In this document: positions 49,577-60,467 of the stretch, in pieces
Layout: every line of letters begins with the position of its first letter
Position numbering within the stretch: the stretch's first letter is position 1
The notes under the pieces: generated by a model
Told to the model about the DNA's origin: nothing
What the model saw: the letters and a program-made list of their open reading frames with translations, nothing else
Database searches by the model: none
Origin: Alcanivorax sp. DP30
GTDB taxonomy: Bacteria > Pseudomonadota > Gammaproteobacteria > Pseudomonadales > Alcanivoracaceae
Direction: 5' to 3'
Length of the DNA stretch: 64,000 bases
Assembly: GCF_009882945.1 (NCBI RefSeq)
Contig: NZ_WTUY01000005.1
Location: 371,045 to 435,044, forward strand
Made by a program: the position numbers and the translations under genes

Positions 49577-49832
49577 ATGTCTCGGCAGCCTGCCTGGGGT
49601 GTCTGGGCCACGCGTTTCGGCCGGAACCTTTCTGTATTTGCCGTGGCTGCTTGTGCATCAAGAGCAGTTTTTGAGACGGGTTTTCACCATGGCCAGGGTA
49701 ACGACGATCTCTTTTTTATCCCTTCTGTCCATTTCTTTTAACGTCATACCTCATTTGGGGGATGTGGGCTCTAAATGCGGCCGGCTATGCTTCTGGCGAT
49801 AAGGAAAGTACTGACAAATCTGGGGAATCACT
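49577..49832. other. intergenic region before the giant lipoprotein gene
   Basis: About 255 bases without a recognised gene. A short frame at 49689-49802 (MARVTTISFLSLLSISFNV...) has no ribosome site and is probably chance. The promoter of the downstream gene should be here, but I see no convincing hexamer pair and no known riboswitch. Confidence 0.4.
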
Positions 49833-52800
49833 ATGTTGGGAACTAAAGCGAAGTTGCCTATGGCCATCGCGCTTGCCACGGCATTGATGGCGGGTTGTGG
49901 GGGCGGTGGCAGTTCTAGTTCCGGGGGCGGCTCTGCTGCGCCGGGAACGGAGACGCCTGCGACAGGGGCTGCTCTGCAAGGGCGAGCGGTCAAGGGGCCG
50001 TTGGTGAACGCGCAGGTCAAGGCGTATGCCGTGGATTATGACGCGGATGACCTGATTGGCGCTGCTGAGCCGGTGGACACTGGTGCCACCAATAATCAGG
50101 CGCAGATCACTGGCATTAATCTGGATCCCGAGGGGGCGCCCTACATTATCGTGGTTGAAGCCGACGGAGATACCACCGACCTGACCACAGGCGCCGCGCC
50201 GGTGATCACAACCATGAAAACCGTGGTGACTGCGGCCATGCTCACGGGCAATACGCCGGTGGTGGCGACCCCGCTGACATCCCTGGCCACGGAAGTGGCA
50301 GCCAGCAAGGGAGCAACGGCGCAAACCCTGCAGCAATCGCTCAACGATGCTCAGAATACGGTCAAGTCCACGCTGGGCTTTGGCCTGGATGAGTCGGTGG
50401 ATATTTTTACCGCGTCACCGGTAATCACGGATGAGACCGATACGGTGGAAGAACAGGAGCAGGTGGCCGCGTATCGTCTTGCGGTTGAGGCCGTATCGGC
50501 GGTGCTCAATAACGCGGCAGCCGACTCCTCCGATACCGGTGATTCCGCCACCGACGTTTTGCTGTCCATGGCGAAAGACCTCAGTGATGGGGTGATTGAC
50601 GGCAAAAATGGAGACCAGGACTTGCCAGAATTGGCAGGCGTGGACGTCTCTGCTGAAACCGTTGCGAATCTGACGATTCCGGGAACCACTATTCCGGTCA
50701 ATACCATCACCACAGTGCTGGGGAATGAAGCTCAGAACCTGGGTTCCTCCGTGACGATTGATGAGTCGGTAACGGTCCAGCCTGAAGAAGTCGCTACAGT
50801 TGCCGATACGGATTTCGATGGCGTGAAGGATGATGTCGATAACTGTATCAACACCAAGAATGCCGATCAGCTGGATGCCAATGGCAATGACGTGGGTGCA
50901 GCCTGTGAGGCCGCCCCGCAGATCACGGCTGTATCCGCCTCTGGCGCGGAAGACTCGGTGATCAATGTTGCTCTGCTGGCCAGCGATGCCGAAGGGGATG
51001 CGCTGACTTTCACGGTCGATGGTCAGGTGCTTCCTGAGGGGCAGAGCAGTTACGCCTATCAGCCCGAGGCAGACTTCTCGGGTCAGGTGGTGTTGCCGTA
51101 CAGCGTTACCGATGGTGAAAGCTCGGCGGTCAGCACTATTACTATCGATGTGACTCCAGTAAATGACCCGGTATCGGGTAGCCTGGTGGTTGAAGGCGCC
51201 GCCGAAGAAGGGGCCACCCTGAGTCTGAATAACCAGATGACGGATGCGGACGGTGAACTGACTATCCTGTCCTATCAGTGGTTTGCCAGCGGTGCTCCCA
51301 TTGCCGGTGCCACCGACGAAACCTTTATCCCGCTGCAGGCCCAGGTGGGCGCAGTGATCAATGCTGAAGTCGTTTTCAGCGACGGTGTGTTCCCTGAAGT
51401 GACTGTGCCCTCGGCGCCTACCGCGCCGATTGCCAACACGATCAATGACTCGACTGGCGGTGATGTCGTCATTCTGGGTGCAACCGTTGAAGGCGAAACG
51501 CTGACCTTTGAGAGTTCTCTGGTCGATCCTGACGGTCCTGTTGTCATTCAGAGTCTGCAATGGCTGGCTGATGAGGTGCCGATTGCAGGGCAAACCGGTG
51601 CTTCTCTGGTGCTGGCCCAGGCGCAAGTGGGCAAGGTTATCCGACTGGCTGTGACCTACTCTGATGGCACCTTCAGCAACACGCTGCTGACGGGGACCAC
51701 CGGCATTGTCGCCAACGTCGATAATGCTGCCACCGGTGCCGTTTTGATCAGTGGCACCCCCACGGAAGATCAGACCCTCGTGGCAGAGCCTGGCTTCAGC
51801 GATGAAGACGGCCTGACCAATGTGGAATATCTCTACCAGTGGTTTGCTGATGGTGAAGCCATCAACGATGCCACCAGTGGCGAGCTGACACTGGACGACA
51901 GTCATGTCGGCAAGGCGATCACCGTTCAGGTTGAATTTACCGATGACCTGGGTGGCACCGAGACGCATGTTTCCGAGCCCACTACAGCGGTAGCCAACGT
52001 CAACGATCCGGTGCAAGGCACCGTGGCCATTGCTGGCACTGCCATGGACACCCAGGTCCTGTCGGTGGAGAACTTCCTGGCTGGCCTCAGCGATGATGAT
52101 GGTTTGCCGGCGTCTGTGCCACCTGAAACCTCCTATCAGTGGAAGCGTAATGGTGGTGACATCGCTGGCGCCAATGCCGCGACCTATACCCTGGTTACTG
52201 CCGATGTAGGTACGCAGATCACTGCAGAAATCCAGTTCCCGGATAATCGTGGTACCACCGAGACGGTGCTCTCCGAGGCCAAAGGCCCGGTGGCAGCGTT
52301 CAACAATTTGCCGACGGGTTCCGTTACGCTGACCGGGGATACCCAGAATCAGCTGTGGACCGTGAGTAATGATCTGGCGGATGTCGATGGTCCGGCAACG
52401 CTGGTGATCAGCTACCAGTGGTATGCCGATGGCAGCCCCATTGAGGGTGAAACCGGTACCACCTTTACGCCGGATCAGGCCTACGTCGGCGCGTCGATCT
52501 TTGTTCGTGCCAGCTACACCGATGACGACAGCAACGTCCACGAAGTGGATTCCAATGCGACCCAGGTGATTGATGCGGATGATGCTTTCACCGGTGGCGT
52601 GGCCATCGAGGGCATCAACACCGAAGATCAGACCCTGACGGCCACCAATGACCTGTCCGACCCGGATGGTGAAATTGTGATTGTGGGTTATCAGTGGAAA
52701 GCGTCCGGCGCAGACATTGCCGGTGCCACCACGGACAGCCTGGTGCTGACCCAAGCCGAAGTGGGTCAAAATATTACCGTTGAGGTGACCTTCAATGATG

Positions 52801-55800
52801 GCGTGTTCGGCAATCAGGTGGCGCTGTCCTCTGCCACTACTCCGGTAAACAATGTCAACGACCTGCCGGAAGGCGAGGTCACCATCAGCGGTGAGCCTGC
52901 ACCGGGCAATGTCCTCTCAGCAAGCAACACCCTTTCCGACGAAGACGGTATGGGCCCGGTGACTTATGAGTGGTTTGTGAACGCAGTCAGCGCCGGCTTC
53001 GGTAACACCTATGACGTCCAGCAGGCAGATGTGGGCTTTGATGTCTATGTGAATGCCAGCTACTACGACGGTCAGGAAACATTCGAAAGTGTGGATTCTG
53101 CTGCTGTGACCATTGAAGCGTCCGCACAGGCCGCCGCATTCGATCCGGCCCGCTTCTCTGGCCAGACGGTCTATGATGTCTATGTGGAAGATGGCGATGA
53201 CAGTGAATGTGCTGGCACAACCACCTTTGTACGCATGGAATTCGATGCTGGCGGTACCTTCGACGGGACCTCTGCCTGTAACGATGAAAGCATTTCCGGT
53301 AACTGGGCTTTCGAACAGGATAACCAGGTGCTGGTGCTGACTTCTCCTGACTTTGATCAGCCAAACTATGTGACTGCCGACGCCGATGTGGTGGATGGCA
53401 AGCAGCAGAGCTGCTGGATTGATGATCAGGATATTCTTGATTCTGCAACTGCACTGGACATCTGCCGCAATGGTGAGGGGAGTCAGTTCTACTCCCTGGC
53501 TGACTGGATCGGTTATGATGCGTTCTACTTCAATCTGGCCGATGTACACGCCGATACTTTCGATACCAAGCGTTTCTCACACACCTGGCTGGCAGGTCGT
53601 ACCCTGTACGATGTCTGGTATGGCAACGTCAACGATAGTAATTGCGAACTGATTACCAATAGTGACCGTGGCTTGAGTGAGCTGGTGTTCTCTGCAGATG
53701 GCTTGAGCGTGGACGTTACCGGTATTGCCGGCGATCAGTGTGACGAGCCAGGCATCAGTATTGCTATCAATGCTGACGGGCAGCTGGGTGACAGCGTGTC
53801 TGGCGCGGGTATCAACTTCCTGGGTAACACCGATCAGTACCTGGAGGTCGTGTTCCGAAACGAAGACGGCTCCCCGGATAACGTGGATCGCTTCTACCAC
53901 ACCCTGAGCGAAGCACAGGCGGCATGGAATGCGCTGCCAGGAGCCGAAACCCCGGGTGCCACTTATACCCAGAACTTCCAGGCAGCCCAGCTGCTCAAGG
54001 CGCCGGTCTACAATGTGCACAGCGTGGACGGTGACTGGTTTGTCGAGAAGATCGAGTTCTTCGAAGGTGGTAGTGCTGAAATCACCGAACGTGGTGGTGA
54101 AGATGTTCGCTTCAGCGATGACGGGGCATTCTATTCTCCGGCATTTACCTCCTATACGGTTTCTCTGAGCCAGCTCTCCCTTGCAGTGAGTCAGGGTAAT
54201 GTCACCTGGAATATCGCTGCGGATCCCAACATCGGGGCGGGTTTCATGTCCTCCACCGGTAATGGCTATGAGGTTTGCTGGGGCGACTGCGGCTCTGTTG
54301 AGACATTCTTCTTCAGTGAAGAAAGTGCACAGCGCTACATTGATTCCCAGAACACCGCGGGACCAGACAGCCCACTGCTCGGCAGCTGGTTAATTGACGA
54401 AGGGGTGAATCAACGCAACATCCTGACCTTCATCGACGGCAGCCGCTATGTGGTTTTCCATGAGCACACCAACACCGATCAGAGTGCGGGTTCTGCCGAA
54501 TACGGCACCTACACCTGGGATCAGGAAACCGGGGACTTTACTGCCAGCGCCACGGCTCAGTCTGATGGGGAGGGTGGCCTTGATGGTGCTGCCTTCAACC
54601 TGCAGGTCAGCGGTGATGCCTTCACCACTGATGATGGCTTCGGTGCGGATCGTATTGTTGACGCGACTCAGCCCATCGTCGGTTCCTGGATCCTGGGCGA
54701 GGGTGATGATCTCAACATCCTGACGTTCCTGTCAGATACCGAGTACGCCATCGTGCACACCCAGAATCAGGAGTGTTATGGCGATCCGTGTTCGGCTCAA
54801 GAGCTGTCCGGTGAGTTCGGTTTCTACTCCTGGGATGGCTTCAACTTCACTGTTTCCTCGGTGTCTGTGGATACCAATGGCCCGGGTGGTCTCTATAACA
54901 ATGATGACCCCGCCGACCAGCAGGGCGAGTCGATCACCATCAATGGTAATGCGCTGACGTTCACGGATGCGGACGAAGGTCCCTTTGAGTTCATCCGGGT
55001 GGGCGGGCAGTCCATGGCGCTGGTATGTGGCTATGAATCCGGCTGGGATGATTTCACCGGCAAGCCGCTGACATTCAATTCCCTGGATGACTACAACACG
55101 GTGGTAACGGACTGCGATATGCAGTTCGGTCTGCCGTCCTGGTCCTCTGCCAGTCTGGCCAACAAGACCTTCTACGATGGCGAAGGGGAAATGACCTTTG
55201 ATGCCATCGGGGCGATGGCCACGGGTCTTGATTATGGCGATGACGAAGTGAAAGGCACGCCAGACGATGAGATCTTCTATGCGGAAGTGTCTGATTTTGC
55301 CACCAATCAGGTCATGCTGGAGTATTCCCTGACCGAGGGAGGCACGATCGAAGGCTATGACCTGCTGACTCTGGTGTCCACCGATGGCGTTAACGAGCGC
55401 GAATTCAAGGTGTTCTACGAGGATTACAACTGGGAAGAGTCTGACCTTGGCTTCGCGGACACGGCTAACAAGGATGGTGAGATCTGGAGCTGGACCTGGT
55501 ACGAAAGCGATCCCAATGCCGAGACCCTGGGTTGTTTCTACGAATCCGGCTGGGACGACCTGACTGAAAAACCGCTGATCTTCAACTCGATCAGTGATTT
55601 CAATGAAGTTCGCTCCAGTTGCGAGGGGGAGTTCGGGACATTTGCGTTCAGCACCACATCCCTGGCCGGCACAACGTTCTATGAAGAGGGGAACGAAACC
55701 CGCTTCGTGTTCGATGGCACGGGTACAAGTGCCGTGGTGACCGGGGCGGGTGATGATGGCCTGCTGGATACTGGTGATGATGAAACCTTCTTCATTGTTG

Positions 55801-56072
55801 CCAGCAACTTCGATACCAATGTAGTCAAGTTTGAAGCCTCCGAGACGCTTGGTGGTCCGGTGGTGGTCACCGAGCTCTGGGGGCTGGTGAACTACGACTC
55901 TGACTTGATGCTGGACGGCAAGGACTTCTGGCAGTTCCGTGTCCTGTTTGAAGATCATGGCTGGGTTGAATCTGACCAGAGCACCGATGATGTGGACAAC
56001 AAGGATGGCGAGATCTGGCACAACAGTGTGAGCACCGCTAGTGACTTCGACTGGAATGCCCTGCAGCCCTGA
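49833..56072 (+). CDS. giant repeat lipoprotein, probable cell-surface adhesin-like protein
   Basis: A 2079-residue acidic protein. The lipoprotein signal ends LMAGC (Cys22) with a Gly/Ser tether. Residues about 45-320 form an N-terminal domain of unknown type. A thrombospondin-3-like calcium motif (DTDFDGVKDDVDNC) lies near 325 and a cadherin-like domain at about 365-447. Seven Ig-like repeats of about 90-100 residues follow (starts near 450, 544, 635, 729, 829, 921, 1015; core YQWFADG...VGxxIxVxV). The last ~970 residues contain duplicated modules: TVYDVY/TLYDVWYGN, LGSWLIDEG/VGSWILGEG and ESGWDDFTGKPLTFNS/ESGWDDLTEKPLIFNS. No C-terminal sortase or type-I signal is evident. Role in adhesion or biofilm is inference. 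Confidence 0.85.
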   Translation: MLGTKAKLPMAIALATALMAGCGGGGSSSSGGGSAAPGTETPATGAALQGRAVKGPLVNAQVKAYAVDYDADDLIGAAEPVDTGATNNQAQITGINLDPEGAPYIIVVEADGDTTDLTTGAAPVITTMKTVVTAAMLTGNTPVVATPLTSLATEVAASKGATAQTLQQSLNDAQNTVKSTLGFGLDESVDIFTASPVITDETDTVEEQEQVAAYRLAVEAVSAVLNNAAADSSDTGDSATDVLLSMAKDLSDGVIDGKNGDQDLPELAGVDVSAETVANLTIPGTTIPVNTITTVLGNEAQNLGSSVTIDESVTVQPEEVATVADTDFDGVKDDVDNCINTKNADQLDANGNDVGAACEAAPQITAVSASGAEDSVINVALLASDAEGDALTFTVDGQVLPEGQSSYAYQPEADFSGQVVLPYSVTDGESSAVSTITIDVTPVNDPVSGSLVVEGAAEEGATLSLNNQMTDADGELTILSYQWFASGAPIAGATDETFIPLQAQVGAVINAEVVFSDGVFPEVTVPSAPTAPIANTINDSTGGDVVILGATVEGETLTFESSLVDPDGPVVIQSLQWLADEVPIAGQTGASLVLAQAQVGKVIRLAVTYSDGTFSNTLLTGTTGIVANVDNAATGAVLISGTPTEDQTLVAEPGFSDEDGLTNVEYLYQWFADGEAINDATSGELTLDDSHVGKAITVQVEFTDDLGGTETHVSEPTTAVANVNDPVQGTVAIAGTAMDTQVLSVENFLAGLSDDDGLPASVPPETSYQWKRNGGDIAGANAATYTLVTADVGTQITAEIQFPDNRGTTETVLSEAKGPVAAFNNLPTGSVTLTGDTQNQLWTVSNDLADVDGPATLVISYQWYADGSPIEGETGTTFTPDQAYVGASIFVRASYTDDDSNVHEVDSNATQVIDADDAFTGGVAIEGINTEDQTLTATNDLSDPDGEIVIVGYQWKASGADIAGATTDSLVLTQAEVGQNITVEVTFNDGVFGNQVALSSATTPVNNVNDLPEGEVTISGEPAPGNVLSASNTLSDEDGMGPVTYEWFVNAVSAGFGNTYDVQQADVGFDVYVNASYYDGQETFESVDSAAVTIEASAQAAAFDPARFSGQTVYDVYVEDGDDSECAGTTTFVRMEFDAGGTFDGTSACNDESISGNWAFEQDNQVLVLTSPDFDQPNYVTADADVVDGKQQSCWIDDQDILDSATALDICRNGEGSQFYSLADWIGYDAFYFNLADVHADTFDTKRFSHTWLAGRTLYDVWYGNVNDSNCELITNSDRGLSELVFSADGLSVDVTGIAGDQCDEPGISIAINADGQLGDSVSGAGINFLGNTDQYLEVVFRNEDGSPDNVDRFYHTLSEAQAAWNALPGAETPGATYTQNFQAAQLLKAPVYNVHSVDGDWFVEKIEFFEGGSAEITERGGEDVRFSDDGAFYSPAFTSYTVSLSQLSLAVSQGNVTWNIAADPNIGAGFMSSTGNGYEVCWGDCGSVETFFFSEESAQRYIDSQNTAGPDSPLLGSWLIDEGVNQRNILTFIDGSRYVVFHEHTNTDQSAGSAEYGTYTWDQETGDFTASATAQSDGEGGLDGAAFNLQVSGDAFTTDDGFGADRIVDATQPIVGSWILGEGDDLNILTFLSDTEYAIVHTQNQECYGDPCSAQELSGEFGFYSWDGFNFTVSSVSVDTNGPGGLYNNDDPADQQGESITINGNALTFTDADEGPFEFIRVGGQSMALVCGYESGWDDFTGKPLTFNSLDDYNTVVTDCDMQFGLPSWSSASLANKTFYDGEGEMTFDAIGAMATGLDYGDDEVKGTPDDEIFYAEVSDFATNQVMLEYSLTEGGTIEGYDLLTLVSTDGVNEREFKVFYEDYNWEESDLGFADTANKDGEIWSWTWYESDPNAETLGCFYESGWDDLTEKPLIFNSISDFNEVRSSCEGEFGTFAFSTTSLAGTTFYEEGNETRFVFDGTGTSAVVTGAGDDGLLDTGDDETFFIVASNFDTNVVKFEASETLGGPVVVTELWGLVNYDSDLMLDGKDFWQFRVLFEDHGWVESDQSTDDVDNKDGEIWHNSVSTASDFDWNALQP
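51181..53120 (+). repeat. seven tandem Ig-like repeat units within the giant lipoprotein
   Basis: Units of about 275-300 bases encode the pattern 'GxVxIxG-xxxEDQTL...LSDxDG...YQWxADGxxIxGAT...QAxVGxxIxVxVxYxD'. The DNA copies have diverged well, so they are old duplications rather than recent ones. Confidence 0.8.
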
Positions 56073-56101
56073 ATGAACGTGTGTTGATCTCTGTTTTTAA
56101 G

Positions 56102-56128
56102 AGGCCCCGCAGATGCGGGGCTTTTTTT
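56102..56128 (+). terminator. rho-independent terminator of the giant lipoprotein gene
   Basis: GGCCCCGCA-ga-TGCGGGGCT followed by seven T residues lies 30 bases after the stop. Confidence 0.92.
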
Positions 56129-56358
56129 GCGCTTGGCGAAATTGCAGGAAAATACCGGATGGTGACGGTTTGCCAGACGCCCGGCGCTGAAATCCATCCC
56201 GTCTGGCTGGGGCAGTGCCTCGATCGCCGCTCTTTGTCCCGTGCTTCATGAATAGAAACCCCGGGACGGAACAGGCCATTCACCGAGGCATAAAAGGATG
56301 GCTCCGGGATCCGGGTTCTGGCCTTTCAGCTTTTGCGTCAATCATCCGGCCTCGGGCG

Positions 56359-57561
56359 TTACGAACAAATCCGCAGCAAATGTGTAATCAGATCCACCTG
56401 CCGGTTGAAGTTGTTCTTCTGCAGCAGTGACTTGATGTTGGTGCGGATGGTGCTGATGGCAAGGTCAAGCTGCTCGGCGGCCTCTGAGGTGTTGGCGCCA
56501 TTCAGCAGGCACAGGCAAACGCGTGCCTCGGCTTCTGTGGCGTTGATGACCTTGCGGATTTCCTCGAGACCCGGGGTGCGGCAGGCGTTGGGGTCAAACA
56601 TTTCCACCAGCACGTTGCGATTATTGCGTTGCTCGTTGTGCACCGGGGTAATGGAGAAGCGCAGGGGCAGGGCATCGGTATGCAGGTAGAGCGTGTCGTT
56701 GTCGTCCAGCGCCTCGGTCTTCCCGGTGATGAAAAGCATCAGCTGGGTGTAGAAATTCTTGCCAAACGCTGGGTCCCTGAACTCGATCTCCCGGGTAGCG
56801 GTGTTCACGGTGAAAACGTTGTAGCGGTTCCCGACTTCCACAAAGGCCGGGCTGGCACTGATCAACAGGGACAGGGGGGAAAACACGGCCACGGGCTGTT
56901 TGAGCACGGCAATGCTGCTTTGCAGGTCCTTGAAGATCTGCTCGGAGCGGTGCAGTCGTTCGTAAAGGTCGAGAGCGATCTCGGCGTGTTGTTTCAGCCG
57001 CCCGAGCAAGGCCATCTCCTCGCGGCTGAAGACCGGGCTGGATTTGTGCCGGTTGAAGACCAGTATTACGTGCTGCTGGTATTTGTTGGTGAAGGCGATG
57101 GCGGCGCTGTCGGCGATGCCGGCGGCGCGGATCCAGGTGCGGGAGAAAGTGGACATGCCGGCCAGCACATCGCAATCCGGGTCGCCATCGGCATAGCTGA
57201 ACAGGGTGTTGGGGCCCTGTTCCAGGGCGCGGGCGATGGCTTCATCCTTGAACACCAGGCCAGTCTTCAGCATTAGCGGCACCACGCCGGGCGGGTACCC
57301 CACGGCCCAGCCATAAAGGCCTTTGAGCTGCGGTTCTTTCTGGATGACCGCCAGGCAGCAGCTGACCAGATTCAGCGCTTCACGGATGTGGCGCAGAAAG
57401 GGGTCAAAGCCTTCCTTGTGGTCGACGCTGCTGTAGAGGCTGGTGACCAGCTTGTCGAACATATCGGTCTGGTTACTGCCGGTTTTCCGCCATTCCTCGC
57501 TGCTGTGACGGCTGCCGGAAAGTTCCAACTCTTTGTTTTTGCTTGGACTATCCTCTGGCAT
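56359..57561 (-). CDS. LuxR-family transcriptional regulator
   Basis: A 400-residue regulator. The C-terminal helix-turn-helix (about 335-398) reads ATEAEARVCLCLLNGANTSE and AISTIRTNIKSLLQKNNFNR, the LuxR/NarL type. The long N-terminal part (about 30-330) has no recognised receiver or autoinducer-domain motif; it may be a PAS/GAF-like sensor. The start at 57561 is the first in-frame start; an ATG at 57462 has no ribosome site. It stands alone; neighbours point away or belong to other units, so its targets are unknown. Confidence 0.82.
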   Translation of the reverse strand: MPEDSPSKNKELELSGSRHSSEEWRKTGSNQTDMFDKLVTSLYSSVDHKEGFDPFLRHIREALNLVSCCLAVIQKEPQLKGLYGWAVGYPPGVVPLMLKTGLVFKDEAIARALEQGPNTLFSYADGDPDCDVLAGMSTFSRTWIRAAGIADSAAIAFTNKYQQHVILVFNRHKSSPVFSREEMALLGRLKQHAEIALDLYERLHRSEQIFKDLQSSIAVLKQPVAVFSPLSLLISASPAFVEVGNRYNVFTVNTATREIEFRDPAFGKNFYTQLMLFITGKTEALDDNDTLYLHTDALPLRFSITPVHNEQRNNRNVLVEMFDPNACRTPGLEEIRKVINATEAEARVCLCLLNGANTSEAAEQLDLAISTIRTNIKSLLQKNNFNRQVDLITHLLRICS

Positions 57562-57748
57562 TTACGCTTTTCATCCCCGTGACTACCCCATATTCAGGCT
57601 ACCTTGTGTCTGGGGAATGTTGAATGGTCCAAATGTCGTCTGGCTGGCAGACTGGGCCAATCGGGCGATGTACGGCTGTCACGCGGCTGGCTTGGGCGGG
57701 GGGATTGGCTCTGGACAGACACTGGTTAGCGTCATTCGATCAAGTTGC

Positions 57749-57776
57749 TTGAAAAATAGCCGGATTTGCTTAAAAT
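57749..57776 (+). promoter_or_regulatory. distal promoter of infC
   Basis: TTGAAA (57749-57754), 16 bases, TAAAAT (57771-57776): a good sigma-70 pair about 220 bases before infC. Confidence 0.6.
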
Positions 57777-57897
57777 ACGCAACCTTCCCGGGTTTTGGGG
57801 CTGGCTTGCTGGCCTTTGGATCGTGAGCAGGTTCTCACAGCCGGGTAGCATTCATTCCGTTTCAGTCAGTTGCGCGCTCCGGACAGTGGGTTTGGGG

Positions 57898-57926
57898 TTG
57901 TTGTGCCCGTTGTGGTGGCATACAAT
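57898..57926 (+). promoter_or_regulatory. proximal promoter of infC
   Basis: TTGTTG (57898-57903), 17 bases, TACAAT (57921-57926), followed by GCGCGCC. The GC-rich discriminator is typical of growth-rate-controlled translation genes. Confidence 0.65.
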
Positions 57927-57992
57927 GCGCGCCTTTACTGAGGCGGCGAGGCATATCGCCTCATTGTCGATAATAGATTGGAGGTTCACGAC

Positions 57993-58535
57993 ATTAAGCG
58001 TGGAGGCAATAAGGGCCGCGAGCAACGCGCCCGAATCAATCAGCAAATCCAGGCAACCGACGTTCGGTTGATCGATGTGGAAGGTGAGCAGGTCGGTATT
58101 GTGACCCTGCAGGAAGCCCTTGAAAAAGCAACGTCTAAACAGCTGGATCTGGTAGAAATCTCCCCTGGTGCGGAACCGCCCGTTTGCCGAATCATGGATT
58201 ACGGCAAGCATCTGTTTGAGGCGAAGCAAAAGGCCAAAGAAGGGCGCAAGAAGCAGCGCCAGACTCAGGTCAAGGAAATTAAATTCCGTCCCGGCACCGA
58301 TATTGGCGACTATGAGGTGAAACTGCGTAACCTCAGGAAGTTCCTCGAGGCCGGCGACAAAACGAAGATTACCGTCCGCTTCCGCGGCCGGGAAATGGCA
58401 CACCAGGAGCTGGGCCGGGAACTGCTCGAGCGTATCGAGAAAGACCTGGAAGAAATCGGCACTGTTGAGCAGCGCCCGAATATGGAAGGTCGCCAGATGA
58501 TTATGGTGATCGGCCCGGGCAGAAAGAAGAAGTAA
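57993..58535 (+). CDS. infC: translation initiation factor IF-3 (AUU start)
   Basis: A 180-residue IF-3. The N-terminal domain includes [16 protein letters not shown] [18 protein letters not shown] and the C-terminal domain [31 protein letters not shown]. The start is set at ATT 57993-57995, with GGAGG eight bases upstream (57980-57984). This is the rare AUU start known from infC, used by IF-3 to repress its own translation. An in-frame TTG at 57978 would overlap the ribosome site and is rejected. rpmI and rplT follow. Confidence 0.93.
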   Translation: MKRGGNKGREQRARINQQIQATDVRLIDVEGEQVGIVTLQEALEKATSKQLDLVEISPGAEPPVCRIMDYGKHLFEAKQKAKEGRKKQRQTQVKEIKFRPGTDIGDYEVKLRNLRKFLEAGDKTKITVRFRGREMAHQELGRELLERIEKDLEEIGTVEQRPNMEGRQMIMVIGPGRKKK

Positions 58536-58577
58536 CCAACCGGTTACTACCGACATTAACCAACTTGAGAAGGTACC

Positions 58578-58772
58578 ATGCCTAAGATCAAGACAAATCG
58601 TGGGGCTGCCAAGCGTTTCAAGAAAACCGCCTCCGGTTTCAAGCGCAAGCAGGCATTCAAAAACCACATTCTGACCAAAAAGTCGTCCAAGACGATTCGT
58701 AAACTGCGTCCGAAGCAAGAAGTCCACGAAAGTGATGTGGCTCTTGTTAAACGCATGATGCCTTACGCATAA
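58578..58772 (+). CDS. rpmI: 50S ribosomal protein L35
   Basis: A 64-residue basic protein with the standard [17 protein letters not shown] start and [13 protein letters not shown] middle. It lies between infC and rplT in the classic translation operon. GAGAAGG precedes the ATG. Confidence 0.97.
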   Translation: MPKIKTNRGAAKRFKKTASGFKRKQAFKNHILTKKSSKTIRKLRPKQEVHESDVALVKRMMPYA

Positions 58773-58797
58773 CTGATACGGATCTGGAGACTTAAAA

Positions 58798-59157
58798 ATG
58801 GCACGAGTAAAACGTGGTGTGCAGGCCCGTCGTCGGCACAAGAAGATTCTCAAGCAGGCTAAAGGCTACTATGGTGCCCGCAGCCGTGTTTATCGCGTAG
58901 CGGTTCAGGCCGTTACCAAAGCTGGTCAGTACGCTTACCGCGACCGTAAGGTCCGCAAGCGTCAGTTCCGTCGTCTGTGGATTGTTCGTATCAACGCCGC
59001 TGCGCGTCTGAACGGCCTGTCCTACAGCCGTCTGATCAATGGTCTGAAGAAAGCGGCCATTGATATCGACCGTAAAGTACTGGCGGACATCGCTGTCCGC
59101 GATCAGGCAACCTTTAGCGCTTTGGCCGAGAAAGCCAAAGCGAGTCTTACCGCCTGA
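58798..59157 (+). CDS. rplT: 50S ribosomal protein L20
   Basis: A 119-residue basic protein starting [20 protein letters not shown] with the [20 protein letters not shown] core. It is an early assembly protein of the 50S subunit and, in enterobacteria, a translational repressor of rpmI-rplT. A strong terminator follows. Confidence 0.97.
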   Translation: MARVKRGVQARRRHKKILKQAKGYYGARSRVYRVAVQAVTKAGQYAYRDRKVRKRQFRRLWIVRINAAARLNGLSYSRLINGLKKAAIDIDRKVLADIAVRDQATFSALAEKAKASLTA

Positions 59158-59192
59158 TTCACTGTTCTGTCCTGGACAGAGCAGCATACTCA

Positions 59193-59227
59193 ACGGGGGA
59201 AGAGCTCGCGCTCTTCCCCCGTTTTTG
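59193..59227 (+). terminator. rho-independent terminator after rplT
   Basis: ACGGGGGAAGAGC-tcgc-GCTCTTCCCCCGT, a perfect 13-base-pair stem followed by TTTTGTTT, separates infC-rpmI-rplT from pheST. Confidence 0.93.
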
Positions 59228-59238
59228 TTTAAAAGACC

Positions 59239-59394
59239 AGCTTCAAGCTTCAAGCTACAAGCTGCAACACGGTTCGCAATTGTTGCCACCCGAAACCGCT
59301 TTCCCCGCGCCGCTAAGTTCGGGCGCGGCATTGAAGCTTTCGAATAGCACAGCGTTGGAACCGCGTTGTAGCTTGCAGCTTGAAGCTTGCAGCT
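59239..59394. repeat. AGCTTCAAGC-family inverted repeat (rplT-pheS spacer)
   Basis: The left arm (59239-59272) begins AGCTTCAAGCTTCAAGCTAC; the right arm (59361-59394) ends CTTGAAGCTTGCAGCT. Each is about 34 bases and complementary with a few substitutions. Each arm is itself a tandem of near-AGCTTCAA units. The centre contains GGGCGCGGCATTGAAGC, shared with the 36211-36296 copy. Confidence 0.78.
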
Positions 59395-59399
59395 TTTAA

Positions 59400-60437
<1,038 letters not shown>

Positions 60438-60467
60438 CGCCCGCAAAAACGTTTAAGGAATTCAAGA

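Larger units (their letters stand above)
57562..57992. other. intergenic region with infC promoters and leader
   Basis: About 430 bases between the LuxR-type gene (minus) and infC (plus). The first 180 bases hold no recognised element. Two promoters and a leader hairpin (TGAGGCG...CGCCTCA, 57937-57963) precede infC. No thrS is present. Confidence 0.6.

Noticed and set aside
49515..49802. Short open frame after guaA
   Set aside because: It overlaps the guaA end and its terminator; no protein-like features.
50415..52769. 784-codon open frame antisense to the giant lipoprotein
   Set aside because: It follows the third-base bias of the sense gene, has no ribosome site and resembles no family; similar antisense frames lie under pheT, guaA, der, sufS, sufD and sufB.
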